From: Saprospiraceae bacterium
GTDB lineage: Bacteria; Bacteroidota; Bacteroidia; Chitinophagales; Saprospiraceae
Assembly (NCBI GenBank): GCA_020628855.1
Contig: JAHDEL010000025.1
Location: forward strand, 1 to 45,525
DNA length: 45,525 nt
Direction: 5' to 3'
In this document: piece after piece, positions 44,301-45,525 of the stretch
Numbering within the stretch: the stretch's first letter is position 1
How the letters are laid out: the number at the start of each line of letters is the position of its first letter
Notes under the pieces: generated by a model
Databases searched by the model: none
Seen by the model: only the letters and a program-made list of their open reading frames with translations
Told to the model about the DNA's origin: nothing
Position numbers and translations under genes: made by a program

Positions 44301-45525
44301 GATGATTCGAATGATAGTGGTGCTAGCATTACAAATAATACAGATAATGTGATAAATGATATCTCAGGCTCAGATGAGGATGACCATGACGTTGCTAGAA
44401 TATCAACGGAGTGCTTTGATTTAGCTCTCATCATAACGAGCAAAGAGAAAATGGGTGAAGAAGGAAAGGATTATAAGTATACAATTAGAGTAGAAAATCA
44501 AGGGTCTATACCTGCAGGTAGCGTCACACTTGTCAATTATATTCCTGACGGAATGGCGTTAGCTGATGATACATGGACACTTGAGAATGGCGATGAAGCG
44601 GTAAAGACTATTAATTTCCCAGGAGGTCTTCAAGCAGATTCATATTATGAAGAGTGTATCACACTCACTTTAATTTCCAAAAAAGATAGAATATTCGTCG
44701 TTAACTATGCAGAGATTGCCTATGCAACTAATATAGACGGAGCAGATTTCTCAAATACCGATAAAGATTCCACAGCAGATAGATTAAGATCTAACGACGC
44801 TGGAGGAGAGGCCTTCTCAGAAAACGACAATCGATTATCAGGTAATGGAACAGATGATGAAGATGATCATGATCCAGAGCCACTTTATTTTGCAGAATTT
44901 GACATAGACGACCCATGTTTATGTCTAGATAATGCAACCACTTCAGATGATGGACAATTTTCTGAAAAGCTAACAATTAATGGACCTTCAGGTCATACAT
45001 GGACGATAGATTTTGTAGCAGGACTTTATGATCTTGCAAGTCCTGCTCCGCCTGCGGCACCAGTTCCTTTTGTTACTGGACCAGCCGGAGTAATGTTTTC
45101 AGAGACTCTAAATGGAGATGGCACGAGTGTTTATTGCTTGAGTGGAATTCATATTCATGATCAAGGATATTCTATAAGAGCAGTTAACCAAGATGGTGTA
45201 TTCTTACAGTACTCTGCGCCGAGTTGTGGATATGATCTTACAGACGTTTCAAGCACCGGTAGTACAGCAGTATGTATTGGACAAGAGGAGTTTTACTCAA
45301 TTGAAGAAGAGCCAGGTTGTACTTATTCTTGGACATTAAGTGGTGGAGGCGCATTTACAACAGCAACTGATTTGGCTACAGTAGGAGTTTCTTGGACAAC
45401 TGGAGGCGGACCATACTCACTTTCTGTTGTTAAGACTTGTCCAGATGGGTGTATTGCTCCTGGTGAAATATTGATTGAAGTTGGTGTAACAGAAGGAGAG
45501 TTGGCTTGTGTTCATGATCTGAATA
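41361..45525 (+). CDS. Giant DUF11/SdrD-B surface protein, 3' end beyond window
   Basis: The frame stays open from ATG 41361 to the window end: 1388 codons, no stop seen. Residues 1-30 are a signal peptide (RKLKLSLGLGWLLTMLLS, cleavage after HAQ). Next: a SdrD B-like module (about 31-115, VSGTVYYDENVNGANE), a region of about 400 residues with propeller-like strands (SIEISPDEKELYVINIANN), and a second SdrD B-like module (about 548-690, NLAWIDADADGIQDPGEF). Three DUF11-type repeats follow (starting near 699, 857 and 1019, each DLAL...NQG), separated by acidic DEDDHD linkers. The last part, PKD-like, has YSWTLSGGGAF. DUF11/SdrD-B proteins are usually surface-exposed adhesive stalks. A T9SS tail would be expected beyond the window. 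Confidence 0.88.
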   Translation, partial: MRKLKLSLGLGWLLTMLLSVTMTDQYLHAQCDSGTVSGTVYYDENVNGANENENGLANVLVTVYDASGLIVGQVISGADGSYEVPGLTDGSSYRVEFDYNSNYYVSDLGDDNSSEVQFVTSPNCVADFGLSDVTSICTANPDLVLTCFVRSLSGNNDLLPTVIGLTHDFTGASSVRAYATQGETGSVWGIASKETTNQIFLSSFVKQYSHLKSTHDAIYVVNEVNGAYQTSLFASLSGLGQNVGVLSSNDPFDCNYGDQVGRIGLGSIEISPDEKELYVINIANNTLVKLLSANPTAATTVAYQIPDPGCADGEYYAFALTQYNDKYYVGVTCTAETARDASQSEVVVYEFDPTTNGFTNIFSSNVSLGYWKDRPEDEYHRAHWLTDIAFTDDGNMVLALSDRLGHRYCDDHKGRLDDQKGDLWYVANVNGTWTLESNGSAGGFTGSGVNNGEGNGGGEFFGDDFWITDPGYHNETTLGSVLIVEGTNEVVSSVFDPLVNSYSGGLHRYNTTDGKRSAAIELYTRDPENLFGKATGFGGITSKCGAAGIQIGNLAWIDADADGIQDPGEFSVAGLRLDLYDEDCIHIGSTLTDANGNYNFTSEPFIDADGNQRNGLNYNTCYYLTVDASTYTANDGSYTINGTRYFATVSSANSAINSDLNSSHPDCTAIDGVPAIKVLTGDSGQNDFTFDIGFRLPSDFDLALTKQLVSNKYVKIGDLATFDITVVNQGELASSEVTVTDYVPGGYTFDSADNPGWLYDGTNAKFKINTPILPGQSETIQIKLRVVRGAYEEYLNYAEISGALDENSIAGNDSDSSPDENPNNDTGGILGAASDDQLNGNGINDEDDHDVAGVTVVDLALRKVVHGSTSVLEGDLVRFDMTVFNQGIETTSGFTVVDYLPTELFFDYADNSGWTATSGGLYYSYTSDLEPGDSYTFPLYLRVKTGIGEGFIDNYSEIMSFTVPNPGNNAVVDFDSTPDADDSNDSGASITNNTDNVINDISGSDEDDHDVARISTECFDLALIITSKEKMGEEGKDYKYTIRVENQGSIPAGSVTLVNYIPDGMALADDTWTLENGDEAVKTINFPGGLQADSYYEECITLTLISKKDRIFVVNYAEIAYATNIDGADFSNTDKDSTADRLRSNDAGGEAFSENDNRLSGNGTDDEDDHDPEPLYFAEFDIDDPCLCLDNATTSDDGQFSEKLTINGPSGHTWTIDFVAGLYDLASPAPPAAPVPFVTGPAGVMFSETLNGDGTSVYCLSGIHIHDQGYSIRAVNQDGVFLQYSAPSCGYDLTDVSSTGSTAVCIGQEEFYSIEEEPGCTYSWTLSGGGAFTTATDLATVGVSWTTGGGPYSLSVVKTCPDGCIAPGEILIEVGVTEGELACVHDLN

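Noticed and set aside
1-45525. tRNA or rRNA genes
   Set aside because: No cloverleaf with a TTCGA-type arm and matching acceptor stem, and no rRNA-like stretch, was found by eye on either strand.

Overview
The window comes from a low-GC member of the Bacteroidota, most likely near the Saprospiraceae (inference). Several large secreted proteins end in a PNPxxG/PNPV-type C-terminal sorting domain of the type IX secretion system (T9SS). Other lineage signs are SprB-type repeats, dockerin-like T9SS modules, DUF11/SdrD-B adhesin modules, a cysteine-type CcmE, a long acidic S16 tail, promoters of the TAnnTTTG class and starts without Shine-Dalgarno sequences. MqnE shows that menaquinone is made by the futalosine route.

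Layout. 1-3112: a repeat-rich intergenic zone. Two kinds of GC-rich, hairpin-forming repeat (called A and B here) surround one T9SS-secreted protein gene and lie directly on both sides of a small DUF559 endonuclease gene. 3113-9881: mqnE, a GT2 glycosyltransferase, a secreted S37 peptidase, ccmE, rpsP with a double hairpin behind it, an unrecognised 461-residue protein and an EI24-type membrane protein. 9862-21301 (minus strand): a 1325-residue SprB-repeat T9SS protein, leuS, two lipoproteins, an RlmL-type methyltransferase and a biotin-dependent carboxyltransferase subunit. 21439-30987 (plus strand): a compact cluster of a lipoprotein, an ECF sigma factor, a protein with an inner-membrane anchor and predicted barrel, and two paralogous T9SS-secreted proteins that share a four-cysteine module. 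31113-32527: a PmtA-like methyltransferase and a uridine phosphorylase, convergent. 32699-39922: a glycan locus of two operons that meet tail to tail (DUF2304, GT4, GT4, GT2 against GT2 and two polytopic membrane proteins), with an RlmI-type methyltransferase at the head of the minus-strand operon. 41123-45525: a leader holding a tandem structured motif, then the first 1388 codons of a giant DUF11/SdrD-B surface protein that runs off the end.

How it fits together. Much of the window serves the cell envelope: T9SS cargo, lipoproteins, glycosyltransferases for a surface glycan or protein glycosylation, and an ECF-sigma unit that may control the secreted proteins next to it. Housekeeping genes (leuS, rpsP, rRNA methyltransferases, mqnE, ccmE) are interspersed.

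The best candidates for undescribed biology are the DUF559 gene bracketed by A/B hairpin repeats, the duplicated leader motif at 41192-41334, and the ECF-sigma cluster with its strictly spaced C-x5-C-x5-C-x13-C module. No tRNA, rRNA, CRISPR array, complete insertion sequence or prophage was seen.
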